From Bog-793 sp963823945 (GTDB lineage: Bacteria > Actinomycetota > Acidimicrobiia > Acidimicrobiales > Bog-793), in assembly GCA_963823945.1 (NCBI GenBank), contig CAWGNK010000014.1, positions 1 to 64,000 of the forward strand: a stretch of 64,000 bases of DNA, given 5' to 3'. Both the position numbers and the translations under genes were made by a program. The notes under the pieces were generated by a model that did no database searches, was not told the DNA's origin, and saw only the letters and a list, made by a program, of their open reading frames with translations. Of this stretch, positions 54,984 through 63,322 are shown one piece after another. Every line of letters begins with the position of its first letter. Position 1 is the first letter of the stretch.

Positions 54984-55529
54984 GTGAGATCAGCTCGTTT
55001 CACCAGTGTGGCGATCGCCCTTGGCATCGCCGCAGTCGTCGTTCCTGCCTCGATCGGGGCGACCGCCGACGCCACCGGGAGGGCGCCGTGGTGCGGGGGC
55101 ACGCAGCTCTCGGTCTCGTTCTCGGTGGTGCCCGACAGCGTCGGGGCCGGCAATGTCTCCTACGCACTGCGGGTGAAGAACGTCTCGAGTTCGACCTGCG
55201 CGGTGAGCGGCCTTCCAGGGTTGCGGCTGCTCGGCATGAAGGGGAAGAAGCTCCCGACCCACGTGGTGGATGCCGACCCGGGGGTGACCGCGGTCATCGT
55301 CACGTTGAAGCCGGGCCACTCGGCGTGGGCCGCGGGCCGGTTCTCCCCGGACGTCCCGGGCACCGGTGAACCGCAGTCCGGGCCCTGTGAGGCGACCTCG
55401 TACCACGTGTCGGTCACGGTGCCGCCGCGTGGCGATGCCGTCGTCGGGCCCTTCAGCCCGCCGAACCCGGTGTGCGAGCACGGCACGATCAGCCTCTCGG
55501 TCCTCGGGACGATCAAGCCGGTCGTCTGA
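54984..55529 (+). CDS. Secreted DUF4232 protein
   Basis: 181 residues. A signal peptide (ARFTSVAIALGIAAVVVPAS) is followed by the DUF4232 pattern: PWCGGTQLSVSF, YALRVKNVSSSTCAVSGLPG, GPCEATSYHVSV and a last Cys in NPVCEHG. The four cysteines should form two disulfides. The family is common in actinobacteria, is extracytoplasmic, and has no assigned function. Confidence 0.82.
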   Translation: MRSARFTSVAIALGIAAVVVPASIGATADATGRAPWCGGTQLSVSFSVVPDSVGAGNVSYALRVKNVSSSTCAVSGLPGLRLLGMKGKKLPTHVVDADPGVTAVIVTLKPGHSAWAAGRFSPDVPGTGEPQSGPCEATSYHVSVTVPPRGDAVVGPFSPPNPVCEHGTISLSVLGTIKPVV

Positions 55530-55578
55530 CGGGCGTGGGGCCGGCGCGCACGGCGCGGTCCCGACGATCGGGTTGCGG

Positions 55579-56130
55579 TCAGTCCGCCGGGGCGCTCGCG
55601 GCGGGATGGCCGATCGCGAGCGCGCCGATCGTCACCCTCGTCGCCGGCAGGCCGAGGCCGGCGAGCACCTTCTCGGACGGCGCGTGCAGCTGGAAGAAGA
55701 GGGCGCCGAGCCCGGCGTCGGCCGCCGCGAGCAACATGAGCATCGCCGCGAAGGAAGCGTCGACGATCCAGTACGGCACCGGCCATTCGCCGGCCACCAG
55801 GCCGGCAAGCGCCGACGAGACCTTGTCGGGGCGCGCGTAGCGCGCCACGTAGGCGTCGGGATCGGCGACCGGCACGATGACGACCGGGGCCGCCAGGACG
55901 CCGGCGGACTCGTGGCCGTCCTCGCGCCAGGTGCGATCCGAGGCGAGGTCCCAGAAAAGAGCCCTGCGCTCGGGTGACTTGAGAACGAGGAGCTCGACGC
56001 CACTCGTCTTGCCGGCCGTCGGCGCGCTCGCCCCGGCGGCGACCAGGCGCGCGAGCGCCTCGTCGGGGATCGGGCGGGGGTCGAAGCGCCGCGTCATCCG
56101 GCGGCGCAGGGCGAGATCGAAGAACTCCAT
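55579..56130 (-). CDS. Nitroreductase family protein
   Basis: 183 residues. FMN-binding features are RRRMTRRFDPRPIPDEALAR at the N-terminus, APTAGKTSGVELLVLKSPE, and a C-terminal ADAGLGALFFQLHAPSEKVL with GLPATRVTIGALAIG. It should reduce nitroaromatics, quinones or a similar acceptor with NAD(P)H. ATG at 56130 lies 7 bases after TAGGGT (56143-56138), suggesting a leaderless transcript. Confidence 0.85.
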   Translation of the reverse strand: MEFFDLALRRRMTRRFDPRPIPDEALARLVAAGASAPTAGKTSGVELLVLKSPERRALFWDLASDRTWREDGHESAGVLAAPVVIVPVADPDAYVARYARPDKVSSALAGLVAGEWPVPYWIVDASFAAMLMLLAAADAGLGALFFQLHAPSEKVLAGLGLPATRVTIGALAIGHPAASAPAD

Positions 56131-56137
56131 GTCGCGC

Positions 56138-56143
56138 ACCCTA
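56138..56143 (-). promoter_or_regulatory. Probable -10 element (TAGGGT) for the nitroreductase gene
   Basis: Read on the minus strand, TAGGGT is followed by 7 bases and the ATG at 56130. Confidence 0.45.
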
Positions 56144-56192
56144 CCGGTCTCATCGCCGCCGTCGCGGCGGCGGGGAATTTCGACCGCGCTGG

Positions 56193-56198
56193 TAATGT
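56193..56198 (+). promoter_or_regulatory. Probable -10 element (TAATGT) for the rhodanese-ThiF gene
   Basis: TAATGT lies in a rare AT-rich patch. It implies a leader of about 70 bases that can fold into two hairpins (56221-56238 and 56249-56263, approximate) before GGAGG and the GTG at 56278. Confidence 0.45.
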
Positions 56199-56277
56199 TT
56201 TCGCAGGGAACGGGGTCATCGGCGGCGAAATCGCTGCCAGGGGGACCGCCCGTCAGGCGGGAAGTGGAGGAGCGCCC

Positions 56278-57453
56278 GTGTCAACCCTGAACGACCTGCT
56301 GGCCGAGGCGAGGCGGCAGGTCCATGAGGTCGAACCCGCCGAGGCCCAGGCTCAGCCCGGCGATGCCGTGTTCCTCGACGTGCGCGAGGCCGATGAGTAC
56401 TCGCAGGGCGCGATCGGCGGCGCCGTCCACGTGCCGCGCGGCTCGCTCGAGCTCGACGTCGAGACGCGGCTCCCGGACAAGGACGCCCGCGTCGTCGTCT
56501 ACTGCGCCGGGGGCGTGCGCTCGGTCTTCGCCGCGAGGACGCTGGCCGAGCTCGGCTACACGAACGTCGCCTCGATGGCCGGAGGGTTCAACCGCTGGAA
56601 GGACGAGGGCCACCCGTGGTCGACGCCGCAGGTGCTGAGTGCCGAGCAGCGCAACCGCTATCAGCGCCACCTGCTGCTCCCCGAGATCGGCGTGTCCGGT
56701 CAGCAGAAGCTGCTCGAGTCCAAGGTGCTCGTCCTCGGCGCCGGGGGGCTGGGCTCGCCGGCGTCGATCTACCTCGCCGCCGCCGGGGTCGGCACGATCG
56801 GCATCCTCGACATGGACGTCGTCGACTGGTCGAATCTCCAGCGCCAGATCCTCCACAACAGCGACCGGGTCGGCGAGCGCAAGGTCGACTCGGCGAGGAA
56901 GACGCTGACGGCCCTCAACCCCGACGTGCACGTCGTGACGCACGACGTCCGGCTCGGGGCCGACAACGTCGTCGAGCTGGTGTCCGGCTACGACCTCGTC
57001 GTCGACGCGACCGACAACTTCCCGTCGCGCTACCTCGTGAACGACGCCGCCCTGCTCACCAGGGTTCCGGTCGTCCACGGTTCGATCTTCCGCTTCGAAG
57101 GCCAGGCGACCGTGTTCCAGCCGTACGTCGGCCCCTGCTACCGGTGCCTGTTTCCCGAGCCGCCGCCGGCCGAGTTCGCGCCCTCGTGCGCCGAGGCGGG
57201 AGTGCTGGGCGTGCTCCCCGGGATCATCGGCTCGATCCAGGCGGTCGAGGCGATCAAGATGCTGCTCGGTCTCGGCGAACCGCTCGTCGGCCGCCTGCTC
57301 GCCTACGACGCGCTCGCCGAGGAGTTCCGCAGCTTCTCGTTCCGTCGCGACCCCGCCTGCCCGGCGTGCGGCGAGAACGCCGGTGAGATCGTGATCGCCG
57401 AGTACGACCAGTTCTGCCGACCGCACTACGCGTCGGCGACCGGCGGCCGCTGA
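56278..57453 (+). CDS. Rhodanese-ThiF/MoeB fusion protein (sulfur-carrier activating enzyme)
   Basis: 391 residues. An N-terminal rhodanese domain (1-115) holds FLDVREADEYSQGAIGG and the active cysteine in YCAGGVRS. It is followed by an adenylating ThiF/MoeB domain: RYQRHLLLPEIGVSGQQKLL, VLGAGGLGSPASIYLAAAGV, VDATDNFPSRYLVND, and zinc cysteines in CYRCLF and CPACG. Such enzymes adenylate and thiolate sulfur-carrier proteins (MoaD, ThiS, CysO type). Mycobacterial MoeZ has the rhodanese domain at the C-terminus, so the order is reversed here. GGAGG precedes the GTG start. Confidence 0.9.
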   Translation: MSTLNDLLAEARRQVHEVEPAEAQAQPGDAVFLDVREADEYSQGAIGGAVHVPRGSLELDVETRLPDKDARVVVYCAGGVRSVFAARTLAELGYTNVASMAGGFNRWKDEGHPWSTPQVLSAEQRNRYQRHLLLPEIGVSGQQKLLESKVLVLGAGGLGSPASIYLAAAGVGTIGILDMDVVDWSNLQRQILHNSDRVGERKVDSARKTLTALNPDVHVVTHDVRLGADNVVELVSGYDLVVDATDNFPSRYLVNDAALLTRVPVVHGSIFRFEGQATVFQPYVGPCYRCLFPEPPPAEFAPSCAEAGVLGVLPGIIGSIQAVEAIKMLLGLGEPLVGRLLAYDALAEEFRSFSFRRDPACPACGENAGEIVIAEYDQFCRPHYASATGGR

Positions 57454-57543
57454 GCGAATCGCCAGGACCGCCCGGCCGCGACCTCGGCGCGGGACGCTCG
57501 TCGGCCAACCCGGGCCCGGACCCGCGGCCGGCTGGCGGTGGGC

Positions 57544-58731
57544 TCAGCCCGGCCGGAGCGCCGCGTGGAGCAGACGCTCCCGTTCGCCTCGGTCGAGGGC
57601 GAGGTCGATGACGGTCCACGCCATCGCGGTCGCGCCGTCGAGGAGCGCCCGGTCGGCGGCGGGGGTCACACAGTGCGCCGCGAACTCCGGCTGGTGGTTG
57701 CCCGCCGGCCCCGAGTCGACGTCGATCGTCGGGTGGATCGCCGGGATGGCGAGGGAGACGTTCGCCATGTCCGTCGACGCCGTCAGGGGGCGTTCCGGCG
57801 GCGGCGGGAAGACACGGCCGAGCGCCTCGGCGTTCGCGCGGTAGGCCGCGCCGATCGCCGCATCGGGCCGGAACTCGGAGTACGGCGGGCAGCGCGTCGT
57901 GAACTCGACCGAGCACCCGGTCGCCACCGCCCCCGCCTCGAAACAGCGGCGGACGCGGGCCTCCCACTCGGCGAGCCCGGCGAGCGTCGACGAGCGGACG
58001 TAGTACTTCGCCTCGGCGAGGCCCGGGACGATGTTCGGCGCCGCGCCGCCGTTCGTGACAATGCCGTGGACCTGGTCGCCGGGCCTGGCGTGCTGCCGCA
58101 ACAGCCCCACCGCGACCTGGCCGATCGTGACGGCGTCCGCCGCATTGACGCCGAGTTCGGGGAAGGCCGAGGCGTGCGCCTCCTTGCCGGTGAAACGCAC
58201 GTCGAAGTGCGCGATCGCCAGGCACGGCATCTGGACCATCTCGGCGGGCGCCGGGTGGACCATCAGCGCGGCGCACAACCCGTCGAAGACGCCCGCCTCG
58301 AGCAGGAGGATCTTGCCGCCCCCGCCCTCCTCGGCGGGGGTGCCGAGGACGTGGACGGTGCAGCCGAGGACCGTGGCGAGGGGCGCCAGCGCCAGTCCCG
58401 CGCCGACGCCGGCGGCGGCGATGACGTTGTGGCCGCAGGCGTGGCCGATCTCCGGCAGTGCGTCGTATTCGCAGCAGATCCCGATGGCGAGCGGCCCGGT
58501 GCCGACTGTGGCGTCGAAGGCGGTCGGGAGGCCGCCGACGCCCAGTTCCACGTCGAAACCGCCCGCCCGGAGTGCCTCGGCGCACCACGCCGCGGCCTGC
58601 ACCTCCTCGAAACCGAGCTCGGGGTGGGCGTGGATCCGGTGCGAGAGCCCGACGAGGCGGTCGGCCGCCTCCGCGACGGTGGCCCTGGCGCGATCCTTCA
58701 GCGCCGAGAGGCCCGCCTCGGCGTCGCTCAC
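57544..58731 (-). CDS. M20-family amidohydrolase
   Basis: 395 residues. Metal site: CCEYDALPEIGHACGHN and GTPAEEGGGGKILLLEAGVF, then the dimerisation domain (FTGKEAHASAFPELGVNAAD) and SLAIPAIHPTIDVD. The layout matches the AbgB/amidohydrolase group that cleaves N-acyl amino acids or p-aminobenzoyl-glutamate. The GTG start overlaps the TGA of the biotin carboxylase gene, so it is translated from the same message. Confidence 0.87.
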   Translation of the reverse strand: MSDAEAGLSALKDRARATVAEAADRLVGLSHRIHAHPELGFEEVQAAAWCAEALRAGGFDVELGVGGLPTAFDATVGTGPLAIGICCEYDALPEIGHACGHNVIAAAGVGAGLALAPLATVLGCTVHVLGTPAEEGGGGKILLLEAGVFDGLCAALMVHPAPAEMVQMPCLAIAHFDVRFTGKEAHASAFPELGVNAADAVTIGQVAVGLLRQHARPGDQVHGIVTNGGAAPNIVPGLAEAKYYVRSSTLAGLAEWEARVRRCFEAGAVATGCSVEFTTRCPPYSEFRPDAAIGAAYRANAEALGRVFPPPPERPLTASTDMANVSLAIPAIHPTIDVDSGPAGNHQPEFAAHCVTPAADRALLDGATAMAWTVIDLALDRGERERLLHAALRPG

Positions 58732-60464
58732 GCGATCACCGCGACGATGTCGCCGAAGCCGACCGAGTCGCCCGTCGCGACCCGGATCTCCTGCACCGTG
58801 CCGGAGACCTGCGCCCGGATGGGGTTCTCCATCTTCATCGCCTCGAGCACACACAGGACGTCGCCCGCGGCGACCACGTCGCCCGCGGCGACCATCACCT
58901 GGGCGATCGTCCCCTGCATGGGCGCGGTGACGGTCCCGTCCGAGGGGGCGGTCGCCTCGCGCCGGTGGCGCCGCCGCGTCCTCGCGGCGCGCGCCGCGCC
59001 CATCGAGCCGGGGACGAACAACCTGACGGAGTAGCGGCGGCCGTCGACCTCGGCGTCGATCGTGCGCAGCACGCGGTCGTCGTCGGTCGCGTCCTCGTCG
59101 ACCGAGGTCGGCGGGAGCATCGAGAAGTCGAGGCGCTCCTCGACGAACCGGGTTGAGTGCCTGGCGGCGATGAAGTCCTCGTGGGTGAGGATGGCGCGCA
59201 CCGCGGGGATCGTCGTCGCGATGCCCTCGATGATCGTCTCGTCGAGCGCGCGGATCATGCGCCGCCGGGCGTCCTCGCGGTCGACGCCCCAGACGATGAG
59301 CTTGGCGACGAGGTTGTCGAACTCCGGGCCGATCGTGTCACCCTGCTCGTAGCCGGCGTCGGTCCGCACGCCGAAGCCGTCGGCGAAGCGGAAGCGGGTG
59401 ATCCGCCCCGGGCTCGGGAAGAAGAAGCCGCCCGCCGGGTCCTCGGCGTTGATGCGGCATTCGATGGCGTGACCGCGGCGGACGATCTGGTCCTGGGTGA
59501 AGCCGAGCGGTTCCCCGGCCGCGACGCGCAGCTGCAGGGCCACGAGGTCGATGCCGGTGAGGAACTCGGTCACGGGGTGCTCCACCTGCAGGCGCGTGTT
59601 CATCTCGAGGAAGTAGAAGGCGCCGTCGTCGTAGAGGAACTCGACGGTGCCGGCACCCTCGTAGCCGCAGGCGCCGGCGACCCGCACGGCGGCGTCGCCC
59701 ATCGCCACGCGCACCTCCTCGGTGAGCCCTGGCGCCGGGGACTCCTCGACGAGCTTCTGGTGGCGCCGCTGGCTCGAGCAGTCACGCTCGCCGAGCCAGG
59801 CCGTGTCGCCGAAGCGGTCGGTGATGATCTGCATCTCGACGTGACGCGAGGCTGGCAGGTAGCGCTCGAGGTAGACGTCGCCGCGTCCGAAGTAGGACTC
59901 GGCCTCCCGCCGGGCCGAGCGGAGAGCCAGCTCGGCGTCGCCGGGTGCGGTGACGATCTTGATGCCCCGTCCTCCGCCCCCGTAGGAGGCCTTGATCGCC
60001 ACGGGGTAGCCCCACTCGGCCGCGAAGCTGACGATCTCGTCCGCCGAGCCGACCGGCTCGTTGCGCCCGGGCACGCCGACGACCCCGACCCGGGCGGCCG
60101 CCTCCCGGGCGGTCAGCTTGGAGCCCATCATCTCGATCGCGGCGGGGGGAGGCCCGATGAAGCGCGCGCCGGCCTCGGCGACCGCGCGGGCGAAGGCGGC
60201 GTTCTCCGCCAAGAACCCGTAGCCGGGATGGACGGCGTCGGCACCGGAGCGCCGCAGGACCTCGATGACGCCGTCGATGTCGAGGTAGGTCTCGGCCGGC
60301 CCGCCGGGGCCGAGCGAGTAGGCCTCGTCGGCGATCCGCACGTGGAGGGCGTCGCGATCGGCCTCAGAGTAGACGGTGGCGGTCAGGACGCCGAGCTCCC
60401 GGCAGGTGCGCGCGACGCGCACCGCAATCTCGCCCCGGTTCGCGATGAGGACCTTGTCGAACAC
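58728..60464 (-). CDS. Acyl-CoA carboxylase alpha subunit (biotin carboxylase-BCCP fusion)
   Basis: 578 residues. Biotin carboxylase: VFDKVLIANRGEIAVRVART, ATP loop YGGGGRGIKIV, catalytic EMNTRLQVEHPVTE. The C-terminal biotinyl domain has the biotin site VLEAMKMENPI. The fused subunit carboxylates its own biotin; a separate carboxyltransferase is needed and is not in the window. GTG at 60464 gives the standard N-terminus and follows GGAG; a further-upstream GTG at 60491 is possible. Adjacent birA probably biotinylates it. Confidence 0.93.
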   Translation of the reverse strand: MFDKVLIANRGEIAVRVARTCRELGVLTATVYSEADRDALHVRIADEAYSLGPGGPAETYLDIDGVIEVLRRSGADAVHPGYGFLAENAAFARAVAEAGARFIGPPPAAIEMMGSKLTAREAAARVGVVGVPGRNEPVGSADEIVSFAAEWGYPVAIKASYGGGGRGIKIVTAPGDAELALRSARREAESYFGRGDVYLERYLPASRHVEMQIITDRFGDTAWLGERDCSSQRRHQKLVEESPAPGLTEEVRVAMGDAAVRVAGACGYEGAGTVEFLYDDGAFYFLEMNTRLQVEHPVTEFLTGIDLVALQLRVAAGEPLGFTQDQIVRRGHAIECRINAEDPAGGFFFPSPGRITRFRFADGFGVRTDAGYEQGDTIGPEFDNLVAKLIVWGVDREDARRRMIRALDETIIEGIATTIPAVRAILTHEDFIAARHSTRFVEERLDFSMLPPTSVDEDATDDDRVLRTIDAEVDGRRYSVRLFVPGSMGAARAARTRRRHRREATAPSDGTVTAPMQGTIAQVMVAAGDVVAAGDVLCVLEAMKMENPIRAQVSGTVQEIRVATGDSVGFGDIVAVIA

Positions 60465-60481
60465 GCGCCCCACTCCGTGCG

Positions 60482-60487
60482 TATCGT
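60482..60487 (+). promoter_or_regulatory. Probable -10 element (TATCGT) for birA
   Basis: TATCGT, 6 bases, then the GTG at 60494: the same leaderless layout as cysS and the PHP gene. It also supports GTG 60494 as the birA start. Confidence 0.5.
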
Positions 60488-60493
60488 GCACCC

Positions 60494-61372
60494 GTGCGGG
60501 AGCGACGGTCCCCCCGGGGGGTTGGTGGCTCCCGTTCTCGTCCAGGCGAGCAGGCTAGTTCGGCGCCACCGGACTTCACGAACGTCGTGCGGCTCGATGT
60601 CGTCGACTCGACGAACCGCTGGGCCGCCGACGCCGCCCGCCAGGGCGCGCCGGCCGGGCTCGTGGTCGTCGCCGGGCAGCAGACCGCCGGGCGTGGGCGG
60701 CTCGGGCGCGGTTGGGTCGCGCCCCGCGGGGCGGCGCTGCTCTGCTCGGTCGTCCTGCGCCCGCGCCTCGAGGCGCGCGACCTCCACCTCGCCACGACGG
60801 CGGTCGCGCTCGCCGCGGCCGACGCCGCCGAGGCGGCGAGCGGCGCGTCGATCTCGCTCAAGTGGCCCAACGACCTGGTCGTCGGCGACGACAAGCTGGG
60901 CGGTGTCCTCGCCGAGGTTGTCGCCGGCGCCGGCCGGGCGGACCCGGCCGCACTCGTCGTCGGCGTCGGGCTGAACCTCGAGGCGACGGGCGTGCGCGCC
61001 CTGCTGGCTGCGCAGCCCGGGGCCGGCCCCGTGGCGGTGACGGGTCTTGGCGAGTTGGCCGGACGCGCCGTCGCGGGAGACGAGGTGCTGACCTCACTGC
61101 TGGGGTCGCTGGCACGTCGTTTCGGGCCGGACGGGACTCCGGGAGCGGCGACGATGGACGAGTACCGCGGCCGTTGCTCGACGATCGGGCGCCGGGTGCG
61201 CGTCGAGGTGGCGCGGGACTCCGTCACCGGCGCGGTGGTCGCGATCGACGATGCCGGCCGGCTCGTCCTCGAGACCGGCCGCGGCCGGCTGGTCCTCGAG
61301 ACCGGCGACGTCGTCCACCTACGCAACGACCCCCCGGGAGGCGCGGAGGGGGATCGGGGTCCGCGCAGGTGA
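60494..61372 (+). CDS. birA: Biotin--[acetyl-CoA carboxylase] ligase
   Basis: 292 residues. The catalytic domain has VVDSTNRWAADAARQG, the biotin/AMP loop GRGRLGRGWVAPRGA, and LKWPNDLVVGDDKLGG. There is no N-terminal winged helix, so it is a monofunctional ligase, not a repressor. It attaches biotin to the carboxylase encoded divergently. A 27-base tandem duplication (RLVLETGRG, RLVLETGDV) lies near the C-terminus. Confidence 0.92.
   Translation: MRERRSPRGVGGSRSRPGEQASSAPPDFTNVVRLDVVDSTNRWAADAARQGAPAGLVVVAGQQTAGRGRLGRGWVAPRGAALLCSVVLRPRLEARDLHLATTAVALAAADAAEAASGASISLKWPNDLVVGDDKLGGVLAEVVAGAGRADPAALVVGVGLNLEATGVRALLAAQPGAGPVAVTGLGELAGRAVAGDEVLTSLLGSLARRFGPDGTPGAATMDEYRGRCSTIGRRVRVEVARDSVTGAVVAIDDAGRLVLETGRGRLVLETGDVVHLRNDPPGGAEGDRGPRR
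61256..61309 (+). repeat. 27-base tandem duplication inside birA
   Basis: Two direct copies (61256-61282 and 61283-61309) differ at two bases, coding for nine residues each. The duplication keeps the frame and sits in the C-terminal beta domain. Confidence 0.85.
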
Positions 61373-61381
61373 TACGACCGC

Positions 61382-61387
61382 TACCCT
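61382..61387 (+). promoter_or_regulatory. Probable -10 element (TACCCT) for the rml operon
   Basis: TACCCT is 8 bases before the rmlB ATG. The birA stop is only about 10 bases upstream, so the rml operon could start from its own promoter within the short gap. Confidence 0.4.
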
Positions 61388-61395
61388 TGCCGTGC

Positions 61396-62442
61396 ATGCG
61401 ACTCCTTGTCACCGGGGGAGCGGGCTTCATCGGCTCGAACTTCGTGCGCTACTGGGTGGCCGAGCACCCCGAGGACTCCATCGTCGTGCTCGACGCGCTC
61501 ACCTACGCCGGGAACCGCTCGAGCCTCGAGCCGCTCGAGGAGACGGCTGGCGTGGGGTTCGTTGTCGGCGACATCGCCGACCAGCCACTCGTCGAGCACC
61601 TGCTGCGCACCGAGCGGATCACGACGATCGTGAATTTCGCGGCCGAGTCCCACAACAGCCTCGCCGTGCTCGACCCGGCGCTCTTTTTCCGGACGAACGT
61701 GCTCGGCACGCAGGCGCTGTGCGACGCGGCCCGGCGCGTCGGTGTCGAACGGCTCCACCACATCTCGACCTGTGAGGTCTACGGCGACCTCGCCCTCGAC
61801 AGCGACGAGTCGTTCACGGAGCAGTCGCCGTACCGGCCGAGGACCCCGTACAACGCCTCGAAGGCGGGCTCCGACCACGTCGTGCGCTGCTACGGCGAGA
61901 CGTTCGGCCTGCCGGTGACGATCACCAACTGCTGCAACAACTACGGCCCGTACCAGTTCCCGGAGAAGGTGATCCCGCTCTTCGCGACCCGGGCGATCGG
62001 CGGTGAGCCGCTGCCGCTCTACGCCTCGGTGGCGAACCGCCGCGAATGGCTCCACGTCGCCGACCACTGCCGGGCGATCGACGCGGTCCTGCGACGCGGC
62101 CAGGAGGGCGAGACCTACAACGTGGGCTCCGGCGTCGAGGCCTCCATCGAGGAGGTCGCCGACGGCGTGCTCGCCGCCACGGGGGCGCCGGCGTCGCTGA
62201 AGACGATCGTCCCCGACCGCCCTGGTCACGACCGGCGGTACCTGCTCGACTCCTCGAAGATCCGGGCCGAGCTCGGCTGGACGACGACCGTCGAGTTCGC
62301 CGCCGGCCTCGCCGCCACGGTCGACTGGTACCGGGCGAACGAGGCGTGGTGGCGGCCGCTCATCGGCCGTTCGCCGGTCGTCGAGGGGTCCTGGGGGGCC
62401 GCGCCGCTCGCCACCGGCACACCGGCCCCGCCGAAGGGATGA
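61396..62442 (+). CDS. rmlB: dTDP-glucose 4,6-dehydratase
   Basis: 348 residues. MRLLVTGGAGFIGSNFVRYW is the NAD-binding start of RmlB; the catalytic residues lie in STCEVYGD and TPYNASKAGSDH (YxxxK), with NNYGPYQFPEKVIPL and WLHVADHCRAI. It makes dTDP-4-keto-6-deoxyglucose. The usual AAESHVDRS reads AAESHNSLAV. The C-terminus carries a short proline-rich tail. rmlD begins 7 bases after the stop, so they are one operon. Confidence 0.93.
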   Translation: MRLLVTGGAGFIGSNFVRYWVAEHPEDSIVVLDALTYAGNRSSLEPLEETAGVGFVVGDIADQPLVEHLLRTERITTIVNFAAESHNSLAVLDPALFFRTNVLGTQALCDAARRVGVERLHHISTCEVYGDLALDSDESFTEQSPYRPRTPYNASKAGSDHVVRCYGETFGLPVTITNCCNNYGPYQFPEKVIPLFATRAIGGEPLPLYASVANRREWLHVADHCRAIDAVLRRGQEGETYNVGSGVEASIEEVADGVLAATGAPASLKTIVPDRPGHDRRYLLDSSKIRAELGWTTTVEFAAGLAATVDWYRANEAWWRPLIGRSPVVEGSWGAAPLATGTPAPPKG

Positions 62443-62449
62443 GCCGGCG

Positions 62450-63322
62450 ATGATGCGCGTCCTCGTCACCGGTGCCCGCGGCCAGCTCGGCTGCGACGTC
62501 GTCGCCGAGCTGGAACGCCGGGCGGCGGAGCGGACGAGAAGCCGTGGTTTCGAGGTCATCGCCTCGGACGTGCCCGAGCTCGACATCACCGACCGCGACG
62601 CCGTCATGACGGCGTTCTCGACCTACGAGCCGTCGCTCGTCCTGCACCTCGCGGCCTTCACCGCCGTCGACGCCTGCGAGACCGAACGCGACCGCGCCTG
62701 GTCGGTGAACGCGCTGGGCACCCGGCACGTCGTCGAGGCGGCGCGCCTCGTCGGCGCCCACATGACGTACATCTCCACGGACTACGTCTTCGACGGGACG
62801 CTCGACCGTCCCTACACCGAGTGGGACGAGCCGAACCCGCTCTCGATGTACGGCCGCTCGAAGCTGGCCGGCGAGCGCGAGATCGGCGCCGACGGGCTCA
62901 TCGTGCGCACCTCCTGGCTCGTCGGCCGGCACGGGGCGAACATGGTGAAGACCGTCCTCGCGCTGATGGCGGGCGACGGGCCGATGCACTTCGTCGCCGA
63001 CCAGCGCGGGAGCCCGACCGTCGCCCACGATCTCGCCCGCACGCTCGTCTCGTTGTCACTCGAGCGCCGCAGCGGGCTGTTCCACGTGACGAACCAGGGG
63101 ACGACCTCGTGGTTCGGCTTCGCCTGCGCCGTGGTCGAGGCGGCGGGCGGGGATGCGACGCGGGTCGAACCCATCTCCACCGACGAGCTCGTGCCCGCCC
63201 GTCCCGCGCCCCGCCCGCAGAACTCCGTGCTCGACAACACCGCCCTGCGGCTGTCGGGCATGGCGCTGCTGCCCGACTGGCGCCGGTCGGTCGGGGCGCT
63301 CGTTCAGGAGCTCATCGCTTGA
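62450..63322 (+). CDS. rmlD: dTDP-4-dehydrorhamnose reductase
   Basis: 290 residues. VLVTGARGQLGCDVVAEL, HLAAFTAVDACE, ISTDYVFDGT and NPLSMYGRSKLAGE are the RmlD signatures. It performs the last step to dTDP-L-rhamnose. Neither rmlA nor rmlC is visible; they may follow beyond the right edge. Its TGA overlaps the TTG of the next gene. Confidence 0.93.
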   Translation: MMRVLVTGARGQLGCDVVAELERRAAERTRSRGFEVIASDVPELDITDRDAVMTAFSTYEPSLVLHLAAFTAVDACETERDRAWSVNALGTRHVVEAARLVGAHMTYISTDYVFDGTLDRPYTEWDEPNPLSMYGRSKLAGEREIGADGLIVRTSWLVGRHGANMVKTVLALMAGDGPMHFVADQRGSPTVAHDLARTLVSLSLERRSGLFHVTNQGTTSWFGFACAVVEAAGGDATRVEPISTDELVPARPAPRPQNSVLDNTALRLSGMALLPDWRRSVGALVQELIA

